A stretch of DNA of 11,783 bases from an uncultured Selenomonadales bacterium (GTDB lineage: Bacteria; Bacillota; Negativicutes; Selenomonadales; Selenomonadaceae). Where the stretch lies: positions 1 through 11,783 of the forward strand of contig CALGGV010000023.1 of NCBI GenBank assembly GCA_937915725.1, read 5' to 3'. The notes under the pieces are model-generated. The model saw nothing but the letters and a program-made list of their open reading frames with translations. It made no database searches and was not told the origin of the DNA. Made by a program: the position numbers and the translations under genes. The stretch's first letter is position 1; each line of letters begins with the position of its first letter. Below, in pieces: positions 6,719 to 11,783 of the stretch.

Positions 6719-6949
6719 GTGAGCAGACAATTAGCGCGCTCTGAAATTGAATATATAATTGCACGTTTGGTAAAAAATGCAAATGATTCAGCGATTGAGG
6801 CGAAGGAAACGCCCTGTGAATTTAACGAAGGACGCAAACAAGCTTACTATGAAGTTTTGGACACAATAAAAAATGAATTGACTTTCCGTGAACAAAATTT
6901 GCAAGATTACGGCTACGAAAAAGATTGGGAAAAAAATTTAATGTTTTAA
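6719..6949 (+). CDS. Small charged protein of unknown function between lpxB and msbA
   Basis: A 76-residue protein starting at GTG with AAGGGG a few bases upstream. It is rich in Glu, Asn and Lys, probably all-helical, with a single Cys (about residue 33) and no membrane segment. It starts MSRQLARSEIEYIIARLVKN and ends KDWEKNLMF. The msbA-type gene begins only 6 bases after its stop and has no clear ribosome binding site of its own, so the two are probably translationally coupled. Position suggests a link to lipid A export or assembly, but nothing in the sequence shows a function. Confidence 0.75.
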   Translation: MSRQLARSEIEYIIARLVKNANDSAIEAKETPCEFNEGRKQAYYEVLDTIKNELTFREQNLQDYGYEKDWEKNLMF

Positions 6950-6955
6950 ACTGCT

Positions 6956-8692
6956 ATGAAAAATTATCGAAGACTTTTAGCTTACATAAAACCGTACTTG
7001 GGGCGGCTGGGACTTGCCGTCATTTGCATAATCATTGCCTCCGGCGCAAATTTATACTTGCCGTGGATTATCAAAGATATGATTGACAAAGTGCTTGCAG
7101 AAAAAGATATGGCAATGCTTAACGTCATTTCAATTAGTATCGTGGTAGTTTTTGCAATTCGCGGCTTTTTTTACTTTTGGCAGTCGTACCTTGTTTCGTA
7201 CATTGGACAGCGCGTGGTTGTTGACGTGCGGGAAGTTATGTTCAAAAAATTTCAGCGAATGCCAATGGCTTATTTTGACAAACATCAGACGGGCGAAACA
7301 ATGAGTTACATAACAAATGACGTTTCTGCAATTCAAGCCGCGCTTGTCGATAACTTGATTGAATTTTTTACAGAGGCGGCAATTTTAGTCGGCTCAATCG
7401 TTTTAATGCTGTACATTGACTGGAAATTGACATTGCTAACTTTAATAACCGTTCCAATGGTCGGCTACGCAATGAAAATTTTCGGGCGAAAAATTAAACG
7501 CGCCGGTACACTGATTCAAGAAAGAATGGCTGATATAACCGCGCTGTTGCAGGAAAGTATTTCTTCAATTCGCGTTGTAAAATCTTTCGTGCGTGAAGAC
7601 TACGAAATAAAAAGATTTCGCGCAGAAAATCTTTTGAACTTTCAAGCGGTGATGAAAAATGTACAATTAACAAGTTTGCTTACACCTACGGTTGAATTTT
7701 TGGCGGCGGTTGCAGTAACTTTAATTGTATGGTTCGGCGGCTATGAAGTTGTTCAAGGGATAATGTCAGCCGGTTCGCTGGTTGCTTTTCTAACTTACGC
7801 GGTAAATTTGGCTAATCCCGTAAAAAGACTTTCAAGAATTTATGGAAGAATGCAACAGGCAATGGCGGCGATTGACAGAATTTTTTCAGTGCTTGATATG
7901 GAAGAAACAGTAAACGATAAGCCGGACGCCGTGATAATGCCGAAAGTTTCAGGTCAAGTTTCAGTTGAGAATGTAACTTTTTCCTATGACGAAAAACATA
8001 ACGCGCTTGAAAATGTAAGTTTTGAAGTTTCGCCCGGGCAAATGATAGCCTTTGTAGGACCGAGCGGCGCGGGAAAATCTACCATTGCAAATTTAATTCC
8101 GCGCTTTTATGACGTCAACGCGGGCGCAATTAAAATCGACGGCTACGATATTAGGGACGTAACTTTAAATTCACTGCGCGAGCAAATTGGAATAGTTCCG
8201 CAGGAAACGCTTTTATTTAATACAACGGTACTTGAAAATATTCGCTACGGCAGACTTGACGCAACCGACGAAGAAGTAATAGCGGCGGCAAAGGCGGCGA
8301 ATGCCGATAAATTTATTTGTGATTTACCGAATGGTTATCAAACATTGATAGGGGAGCGCGGCTTGAATCTTAGCGGCGGGCAACGACAGAGAATGGCAAT
8401 AGCGCGCGCAATGTTAAAGAATCCGCAAATTTTAATTTTGGACGAGGCAACCAGCGCGCTTGATACAGAAAGTGAAAAAATTGTACAAGCGGCGTTAGAT
8501 GAATTAATGGTAGGGCGAACAAGTTTTGTAATAGCGCACAGATTGAGCACAATTTTTGCGGCGGATCAAATTTTTGTAATTGACAAGGGCAGAATTTGCG
8601 AACATGGCACGCACGCTGAATTGTTGAAACTCGGCGGCGTGTACAGCAATTTATATAATATTCAATTTGGGGATTTAGGCAATAGACAATAG
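6956..8692 (+). CDS. msbA: MsbA-type lipid A export ABC transporter (permease-ATPase fusion)
   Basis: A half-transporter of 578 residues, the usual length for MsbA-like homodimers that flip lipid A-core from the inner to the outer leaflet of the inner membrane. Six membrane helices lie at roughly residues 16-40, 54-84, 133-152, 155-172, 240-262 and 270-290. The nucleotide-binding domain has Walker A GPSGAGKST (368-376), Q-loop GIVPQETLLFN, signature LSGGQ (472-476), Walker B ILILDEATSALD with Asp496 and Glu497, and the switch His528 in IAHRLST. The lipid A gene context supports MsbA over a drug exporter, though sequence alone cannot separate them. The C-terminal GNRQ and the stop codon are encoded by a heptamer repeat array. 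Translation probably couples to the gene 6 bp upstream. Confidence 0.92.
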   Translation: MKNYRRLLAYIKPYLGRLGLAVICIIIASGANLYLPWIIKDMIDKVLAEKDMAMLNVISISIVVVFAIRGFFYFWQSYLVSYIGQRVVVDVREVMFKKFQRMPMAYFDKHQTGETMSYITNDVSAIQAALVDNLIEFFTEAAILVGSIVLMLYIDWKLTLLTLITVPMVGYAMKIFGRKIKRAGTLIQERMADITALLQESISSIRVVKSFVREDYEIKRFRAENLLNFQAVMKNVQLTSLLTPTVEFLAAVAVTLIVWFGGYEVVQGIMSAGSLVAFLTYAVNLANPVKRLSRIYGRMQQAMAAIDRIFSVLDMEETVNDKPDAVIMPKVSGQVSVENVTFSYDEKHNALENVSFEVSPGQMIAFVGPSGAGKSTIANLIPRFYDVNAGAIKIDGYDIRDVTLNSLREQIGIVPQETLLFNTTVLENIRYGRLDATDEEVIAAAKAANADKFICDLPNGYQTLIGERGLNLSGGQRQRMAIARAMLKNPQILILDEATSALDTESEKIVQAALDELMVGRTSFVIAHRLSTIFAADQIFVIDKGRICEHGTHAELLKLGGVYSNLYNIQFGDLGNRQ

Positions 8693-8720
8693 GCAAGAGG
8701 CATTAGGCAAGAGGCAAGAG
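8676..8720. repeat. Heptamer repeat array across the msbA stop codon
   Basis: Six units in 7-base phase (8676-8717, TAGGCAA type with TAGACAA, GAGGCAT and GAGGCAA variants) end in GAG and are followed by TTTTTTTATTTT. The array starts inside msbA and encodes its last residues; the stop TAG (8690-8692) is the start of the third unit. No complementary arm is present, so this site cannot form the hairpin seen elsewhere. Confidence 0.85.
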
Positions 8721-8753
8721 TTTTTTTATTTTAAAATTTGAAGGGTGAAAATT

Positions 8754-9209
8754 TTGGAAAAAAATAAACGCCCCGATTGGGACGAATACTTTTTAAATAT
8801 AGCGCAGGAAGTCGGCAAGCGTTCAACTTGTTTAAGGCGGCGTTACGGCGCAATTATCGTAAAAGATAAAATCATTGTAAGCACAGGCTACAACGGCGCA
8901 CCGCGCGGCGAGACTAATTGTATTGATACTGGAATTTGTGAGCGTGAAAGGCTACACATTCCAAAAGGCGAACGCTACGAATTGTGCGTTGCCGTGCATG
9001 GGGAACAAAATGCAATTATCAACGGCGATCCTTTAAAAATGAAAGGCGCAACAATTTATATTGTTGGAATAAATGTTGAGGACGAAAGTTACGCCTCCGG
9101 CGAACCTTGCCTTTTGTGTCGCCGTATGATTAAAAACGCGCAGATTGAAAAAGTTGTCTGCAGAAATACAAAAGGCGAAATTCAGAAAATAAAAGTTTCG
9201 GAACTTTAG
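8754..9209 (+). CDS. comEB: dCMP deaminase family protein (ComEB-like)
   Basis: A zinc-dependent deaminase of 151 residues that probably converts dCMP to dUMP for thymidylate synthesis in the cytoplasm. The TTG at 8754 is chosen because AAGGG lies 8 bases before it; the in-frame GTG at 8745 overlaps that site. The product starts EKNKRPDWDEYFLNIA after the initiator. Zinc and catalytic residues: His82 and Glu84 in VHGEQNAI, and Cys119 and Cys122 in EPCLLC. RRRYGAIIVKDKIIVSTGYN and GAPRGE are typical of dCMP deaminases. The motif is HGE instead of the more usual HAE; the zinc ligand and catalytic Glu are kept. Its stop TAG is the start of a heptamer repeat. It may be read through from msbA, 61 bp upstream, as no separate promoter is evident. 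Confidence 0.9.
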   Translation: MEKNKRPDWDEYFLNIAQEVGKRSTCLRRRYGAIIVKDKIIVSTGYNGAPRGETNCIDTGICERERLHIPKGERYELCVAVHGEQNAIINGDPLKMKGATIYIVGINVEDESYASGEPCLLCRRMIKNAQIEKVVCRNTKGEIQKIKVSEL

Positions 9210-9266
9210 GCAAAAGGCAAAAGGCAAAAGTTTTACTACTTCCTCTTTACTTTTGCCTACTGCCTA
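9207..9266. repeat. Heptamer repeat hairpin shared by two convergent genes
   Basis: On the plus strand TAGGCAA, AAGGCAA, AAGGCAA and AAG run from the comEB stop codon (9207-9230). On the minus strand TAGGCAG, TAGGCAA and AAG begin at the stop codon of the DUF116 gene (9266 back to 9250). Arms 9208-9223 and 9250-9265 can pair over 16 bp with two mismatches, or in shifted registers. The loop carries TTTTACTACTTCC. It may act as a two-way terminator, although the T-run falls in the loop. Confidence 0.8.
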
Positions 9267-10034
9267 ATTTTCAATAATTTGACTCAAAACTTTTTTAACT
9301 TCGTCCATGTCAACGCGGGTATTGTAACAAGGACCATTTGGGCGAATGTTCAAAACACCAACCGCCGGCAATGGAAAAACATCTTGAATACCGCTCATCA
9401 AGTCACGTTCGCAAGCAATAGCAAGCACGGCTTGAGGGCGGTTATTTATTACAACTTGACGCGCCAAAGTCCCGCCGGTTGCCACAAAAAATACAAATCC
9501 CAATTCTTCAGAAAGTTTCATTAAATCGCCAATGTTACAGCCGCCGCAACGTTTGCAGTTATTGGGGTCGCGGGTAATTTTGTGCGGGCAAGTTGCAAGT
9601 TGCAGACAATGCGGAACAAGTACCAATAATTTTTTCGCCGGTACTTTTATTCGACTTTTCATAAAAATTAAATTGCTAACTGCGATAAAAGAGCCTTCCA
9701 ACTGCCGCCGCTTTATCCCAAAAATTTTTCCGATTCTTACCGCCATTGGAAATAGAAATTTGATAATTGCAAAAGTGTATTTGTGAAATAATTTTAAAGT
9801 TGGCAAGCCCTTTACCGCCAAAACCATATTGCAGACCGCACCAACTGAAAAAGTTGAAATAAAAATTAAAAACGCGCCCAAAATTGCCGGTAAATATTCA
9901 TAAATATTTTCAAGCCCCAAATAAGAAATTCGCCAAATTCCGTACAACGCCAGCGCAATTAAAAATTCCGTAACCAGTAAAAGTCCCAAAAATAATCTTT
10001 TTCGCGGGCGAACTGCCGCCAATGTGCTTAACAT
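9264..10034 (-). CDS. DUF116 family membrane-anchored cysteine-rich protein
   Basis: A 256-residue protein from the ATG at 10034, five bases after GGGAGGTG; the in-frame ATG at 10049 lies within that ribosome binding site. Two membrane helices occur near residues 13-35 and 48-75. The C-terminal domain (about 135-250) matches the DUF116 pattern: PHCLQ, NCKRCGGCNIGDL, VATGGTLARQVV, AIACERDLMSG and PNGPCYNTRVD. Cysteines at 143, 149, 160, 163, 166, 208 and 236 suggest binding of a metal or iron-sulfur cluster; this is inference. The biochemical role of DUF116 is not known to me. It lies downstream of ruvA on the same strand, with a 76-bp gap, and converges with comEB. Its stop codon is the first three bases of a heptamer repeat. 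Confidence 0.88.
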   Translation of the reverse strand: MLSTLAAVRPRKRLFLGLLLVTEFLIALALYGIWRISYLGLENIYEYLPAILGAFLIFISTFSVGAVCNMVLAVKGLPTLKLFHKYTFAIIKFLFPMAVRIGKIFGIKRRQLEGSFIAVSNLIFMKSRIKVPAKKLLVLVPHCLQLATCPHKITRDPNNCKRCGGCNIGDLMKLSEELGFVFFVATGGTLARQVVINNRPQAVLAIACERDLMSGIQDVFPLPAVGVLNIRPNGPCYNTRVDMDEVKKVLSQIIEN

Positions 10035-10052
10035 TTTTTCACCTCCCATTTA

Positions 10053-10113
10053 AGGCAGAAAGTAGCAGTAAAAAACTCCTGCCTCCTGCCTCCTGCCTCC
10101 TGCCTTCTGCCTA
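10053..10113. repeat. Heptamer repeat hairpin starting at the ruvA stop codon
   Basis: Read on the minus strand, five phased units (10113 back to 10079: TAGGCAG, AAGGCAG and three GAGGCAG) are followed by GAG and a T-run (10071-10075). The ruvA stop TAG (10111-10113) begins the first unit. A degenerate opposite-strand arm (10053-10068, AGGCAGAAAGTAGCAG on the plus strand) matches the first 16 bases of the array at 13 positions, so a hairpin can form just before the DUF116 ribosome binding site. Confidence 0.85.
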
Positions 10114-10698
10114 AAATTTATTTAATTCTTTAAGTGCAAATTTGATTAATTGTTCGGTAGTTGAATTTTTCGGCGCACGTTTGAAAACGCTTGAAATTTC
10201 TGCTGAAGTGTAACCTAACGCCGAAAGAGCCTCTGTTGCCTCGTCAACTGCGCTTGATTTTGGAGCGGGAATAAAGCCCTGCGCGAAAGTTTCAGATTCA
10301 GCGGAAATATTTTTAATTTTGTCTTTAAGTTCAAGTAAAATTCGTTGCGCAGATTTTTTACCGACGCCCGGCAATTTTACAAGCGCGGTTAAATCTTGAT
10401 TGACAACCGCCGCCGTAAATTCAGCAACAGAAATTTTTGACACAATAGCAAGCGCAGATTTTGCCCCGACGCCGCTAACAGTCAAAAGATTTTCAAAAAG
10501 TTCAAATGCCTCACGAGTTTTAAAGCCGTACAAATTTATAGCATCTTCCCTAACCGCCGTATGAACAAAAAATTCAGCCGCCGCGCCAATTTGTAAACCT
10601 GCAGGATTAACCGAAATTCTGTAACCTACGCCGTTCACGTCCAAAATAATTTCTTCGCCAAAAATAAATTTAATCTTGCCACTCAAATAACCAATCAT
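10111..10698 (-). CDS. ruvA: Holliday junction branch migration protein RuvA
   Basis: Binds Holliday junctions as a tetramer and loads the RuvB motor. The 195 residues are normal length. The N-terminal OB domain starts MIGYLSGKIKFIFGEE. Two helix-hairpin-helix motifs follow, LLTVSGVGAKSALAIV (about 71-86) and LVKLPGVGKKSAQRIL (106-121). A flexible linker (about 135-150) and domain III (EATEALSALGYTSAEISSVF), which contacts RuvB, complete it. GAGGAAA lies before the ATG. ruvB does not follow; the next gene is DUF116. Upstream lies a second, truncated copy of its first 16 codons and a candidate promoter. Confidence 0.96.
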   Translation of the reverse strand: MIGYLSGKIKFIFGEEIILDVNGVGYRISVNPAGLQIGAAAEFFVHTAVREDAINLYGFKTREAFELFENLLTVSGVGAKSALAIVSKISVAEFTAAVVNQDLTALVKLPGVGKKSAQRILLELKDKIKNISAESETFAQGFIPAPKSSAVDEATEALSALGYTSAEISSVFKRAPKNSTTEQLIKFALKELNKF

Positions 10699-10734
10699 AA
10701 AAAATTTCCTCGATAAAAATTTGAAACGCGGCAG

Positions 10735-10842
10735 TTACCTAAGTTTTGTACAACATAAACCGCGATAACTGTTTGTCAACTTTTCAAAAGTTGTTTCTTC
10801 GCCAAAAATAAATTTAACTTTTCCGCTTAAGTATCCAATCAT
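10735..10842 (-). pseudogene. Truncated duplicate of the ruvA 5' end
   Basis: A 35-codon frame begins MIGYLSGKVKFIFGEE, the same 16 residues as RuvA except for one Ile to Val, then diverges and stops at 10735. The 48-bp homologous part (10795-10842) differs from ruvA at seven bases. Six are third-position silent changes in codons 3 to 8, one gives the Val, and the last seven codons are identical. No ribosome binding site precedes its ATG; the heptamer hairpin abuts it at 10847. It is a remnant of a diverged ruvA allele. Confidence 0.8.
10752..10779 (-). promoter_or_regulatory. Candidate ruvA promoter with overlapping palindrome
   Basis: On the minus strand a perfect TTGACA (10774-10779) lies 16 bp before TATGTT (10752-10757, four of six). 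Transcription would start near 10745, giving a leader of about 47 bases to the ruvA ATG at 10698. A perfect 8-bp inverted repeat with one central base, CAACTTTTCAAAAGTTG (10777-10793), overlaps the -35 box and could be an operator. It does not match the Firmicute LexA box. Confidence 0.5.
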
Positions 10843-10846
10843 TTTT

Positions 10847-10919
10847 TAGGGATTACGGGCTAAGGGCTAAGGGCTAAGGAAAAAATCCCTAATCCTTAAT
10901 CCTTATTCCTTAGTCCTTA
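10847..10919. repeat. Long heptamer repeat hairpin between ruvC and ruvA
   Basis: Two bases after the ruvC stop (10922-10924), five minus-strand units run in exact 7-base phase from 10919 to 10885: four TAAGGAN, then TAGGGAT. After about four T they meet an opposite array: on the plus strand 10847-10880 reads TAGGGAT, TACGGGC, two TAAGGGC and TAAGGA. The two 35-base arms form one imperfect hairpin with a very short loop. It is the largest and most symmetric of the six sites. Confidence 0.88.
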
Positions 10920-10921
10920 TT

Positions 10922-11422
10922 TTACCCTCCCAACAAATTGCGCCTTGCCAAACTGTTTGCCTCGTAAGCCGCGCCTATAGCTATTGCCAGTGCGTCTGCA
11001 ACATCATCGGGCTTGGGCGGCTCGGCTAAGTTTAAAATTTTCGTTACCATATAAATAACTTGCTCCTTAGTCGCTCCGCCGTATCCCGTGATTGACATTT
11101 TTACTTCATTTGGCGTCATTTCCACAAGTTCCAAATTATTTTGCGCCGCGCAAAGTAAAACTATTCCCCGCGCTTGTCCTACCGGTATTGCTGTAGTTGA
11201 ATTTCTGCCAAAAAATAATTTTTCAACGCCCATAACTTCCGGCTGATATTTTTTTACAATTATATCAAGCTCCATGTAAATTTTTAAAAGTCTGTCTTGC
11301 ATGCGCGCTTGTGGACTTGTGGTTATTGCGCCGTAACTTTTGGCGATTATTCGCCCTTGAAATTGTTCAACTAAGCCGTAGCCGCAAATTGCCGTTCCAG
11401 GATCTATTCCCAATGCTAACAT
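10922..11422 (-). CDS. ruvC: Crossover junction endodeoxyribonuclease RuvC
   Basis: Resolves Holliday junctions by symmetric nicking, as a dimer working with RuvAB. The 166 residues are normal length with an RNase H-like fold. The acidic metal-binding residues are Asp7 (LGIDPGTAICGYG), Glu67 (GVEKLFFGRN), and Asp140 and Asp143 (KPDDVADALAIAI). VGQARGIVLL and MSITGYGGATKEQV are further signatures. TCGAGGT lies 5-6 bases before the ATG. ruvC is followed by ruvA and preceded by a yebC remnant, which matches the common yebC-ruvC-ruvA order. A heptamer hairpin starts two bases after the stop. Confidence 0.96.
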   Translation of the reverse strand: MLALGIDPGTAICGYGLVEQFQGRIIAKSYGAITTSPQARMQDRLLKIYMELDIIVKKYQPEVMGVEKLFFGRNSTTAIPVGQARGIVLLCAAQNNLELVEMTPNEVKMSITGYGGATKEQVIYMVTKILNLAEPPKPDDVADALAIAIGAAYEANSLARRNLLGG

Positions 11423-11446
11423 TTCTTACCTCGATTTAAAATTTTT

Positions 11447-11562
11447 AAAACTAGTTCAAATATCGCCAAAATGAGCGAAAATTTCAACGTAGCAAGCCTT
11501 CAGAAAAATTTTAGTACATTTGTATCAAAAAGAAATTTTAAGACGGCTTAAATTGAATTTTT
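11447..11562. repeat. 116-bp direct repeat, copy 1
   Basis: Nearly identical to 11668-11783, 221 bp further on, with about four mismatches, all in the first 40 bases. It is non-coding, lies just upstream of ruvC, and includes GTAGCAAGCCTTCAG and AAGACGGCTTAAATTG. Given the yebC remnant beside it, it is probably the 3' flanking region of yebC. Any ruvC promoter would lie in or near this copy; I could not pick one. Confidence 0.9.
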
Positions 11563-11585
11563 CTAAAAAGTTATTCGTCGGCAAA

Positions 11586-11645
11586 TTAATAATTGCCATA
11601 AAATTTTTGAATGTCGTCATCTTCATCAAGAGTTTTGAGAAGTTT
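11586..11645 (-). pseudogene. 3' remnant of yebC (YebC/PmpR family)
   Basis: The minus strand reads KLLKTLDEDDDIQKFYGNY then TAA. This matches the C-terminal end of YebC/PmpR regulators, where a leucine-rich helix is followed by an acidic DDVQ segment and a Tyr/Asn ending. An in-frame TAA lies directly upstream (11646-11648), so it is only a tail. The fragment is held between the two 116-bp repeats. yebC commonly lies just upstream of ruvC, so this is probably a duplicated tail and the intact gene should lie beyond the right edge. Confidence 0.72.
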
Positions 11646-11667
11646 TTATATTTTTCCAAGAAAAGTT

Positions 11668-11783
11668 AAAACTAATTCAAATATCGCCAAAAAGGGCTAA
11701 AATTTCAACGTAGCAAGCCTTCAGAAAAATTTTAGTACATTTGTATCAAAAAGAAATTTTAAGACGGCTTAAATTGAATTTTT
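11668..11783. repeat. 116-bp direct repeat, copy 2, reaching the right edge
   Basis: Second copy of 11447-11562 at an offset of 221 bp. It is still matching where the window stops, so the homology may extend. It contains GGGCTAAAATTTCAACG (11694-11710), shared with the gap after lpxI. Confidence 0.9.

Noticed and set aside
8745..8756. GTG at 8745 as the comEB start
   Set aside because: It overlaps the ribosome binding site; TTG at 8754 has correct spacing.
9264..9290. Frameshift or truncation of the DUF116 gene because its stop lies in a repeat
   Set aside because: The protein is full length with a normal family C-terminus after PNGPCYNTRVD.
9532..9786. 84-codon plus-strand frame
   Set aside because: Antisense to the well-supported DUF116 gene, with no ribosome binding site; a shadow frame.
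3507..10919. Heptamer arrays as CRISPR
   Set aside because: Units are 7 bp, adjacent and without spacers; no cas genes are present.
11440..11470. LexA box upstream of ruvC
   Set aside because: GAAC is present on the minus strand but the matching GTTC at four bases is missing.

Overview
The window looks like chromosome from a Gram-negative-type Firmicute (Negativicutes, probably Selenomonadales). The DNA is AT-rich with Firmicute-style strong Shine-Dalgarno sites and several TTG starts, yet it carries a lipid A pathway (lpxC, fabZ, lpxA, lpxI, lpxB, an msbA-type exporter). Using LpxI rather than LpxH and placing fabZ between lpxC and lpxA fit that group. The assignment is inferred from gene content, not from a search.

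Layout. Positions 1-333 hold a 73-74 bp tandem repeat, a G/C-rich inverted repeat and a terminator for the leftward genes. Two leftward genes of unknown function follow (334-1056 with a DUF5610-like C-terminus, and 1113-1538), possibly under a sigma-28-type promoter. A type IV pilin-like gene (1680-2054) has its own near-consensus promoter and a strong intrinsic terminator. The lipid A operon runs rightward from a promoter at about 2117-2145: lpxC, fabZ, lpxA, lpxI, lpxB, a possible 31-codon microORF, a 76-aa protein of unknown function, then the msbA-type ABC exporter. A dCMP deaminase (comEB-like) follows on the same strand. It converges with a leftward group, ruvC-ruvA-DUF116. At the right edge lies the 3' tail of yebC, held between two 116-bp direct repeats.

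How the genes work together. LpxA acylates UDP-GlcNAc and LpxC deacetylates the product. LpxI makes lipid X and LpxB joins lipid X to UDP-diacylglucosamine to form the lipid A disaccharide. The MsbA-like protein probably flips the lipid A core across the inner membrane, and FabZ supplies hydroxyacyl-chain metabolism. lpxD is not in the window. RuvA and RuvC belong to Holliday junction processing, but ruvB is not next to them.

The most unusual signal is a family of 7-bp repeats (TAAGGAN and TAGGCAN types) at six intergenic sites. The arrays begin at, or within a few bases of, the stop codons of seven genes, always in the sense direction of the gene just ended. At several sites an opposite-strand array follows, so the intergenic RNA can fold into a hairpin. 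Two gene-remnant scars are also present: a second copy of the first 16 codons of ruvA that differs almost only at synonymous positions, and the yebC tail duplication.
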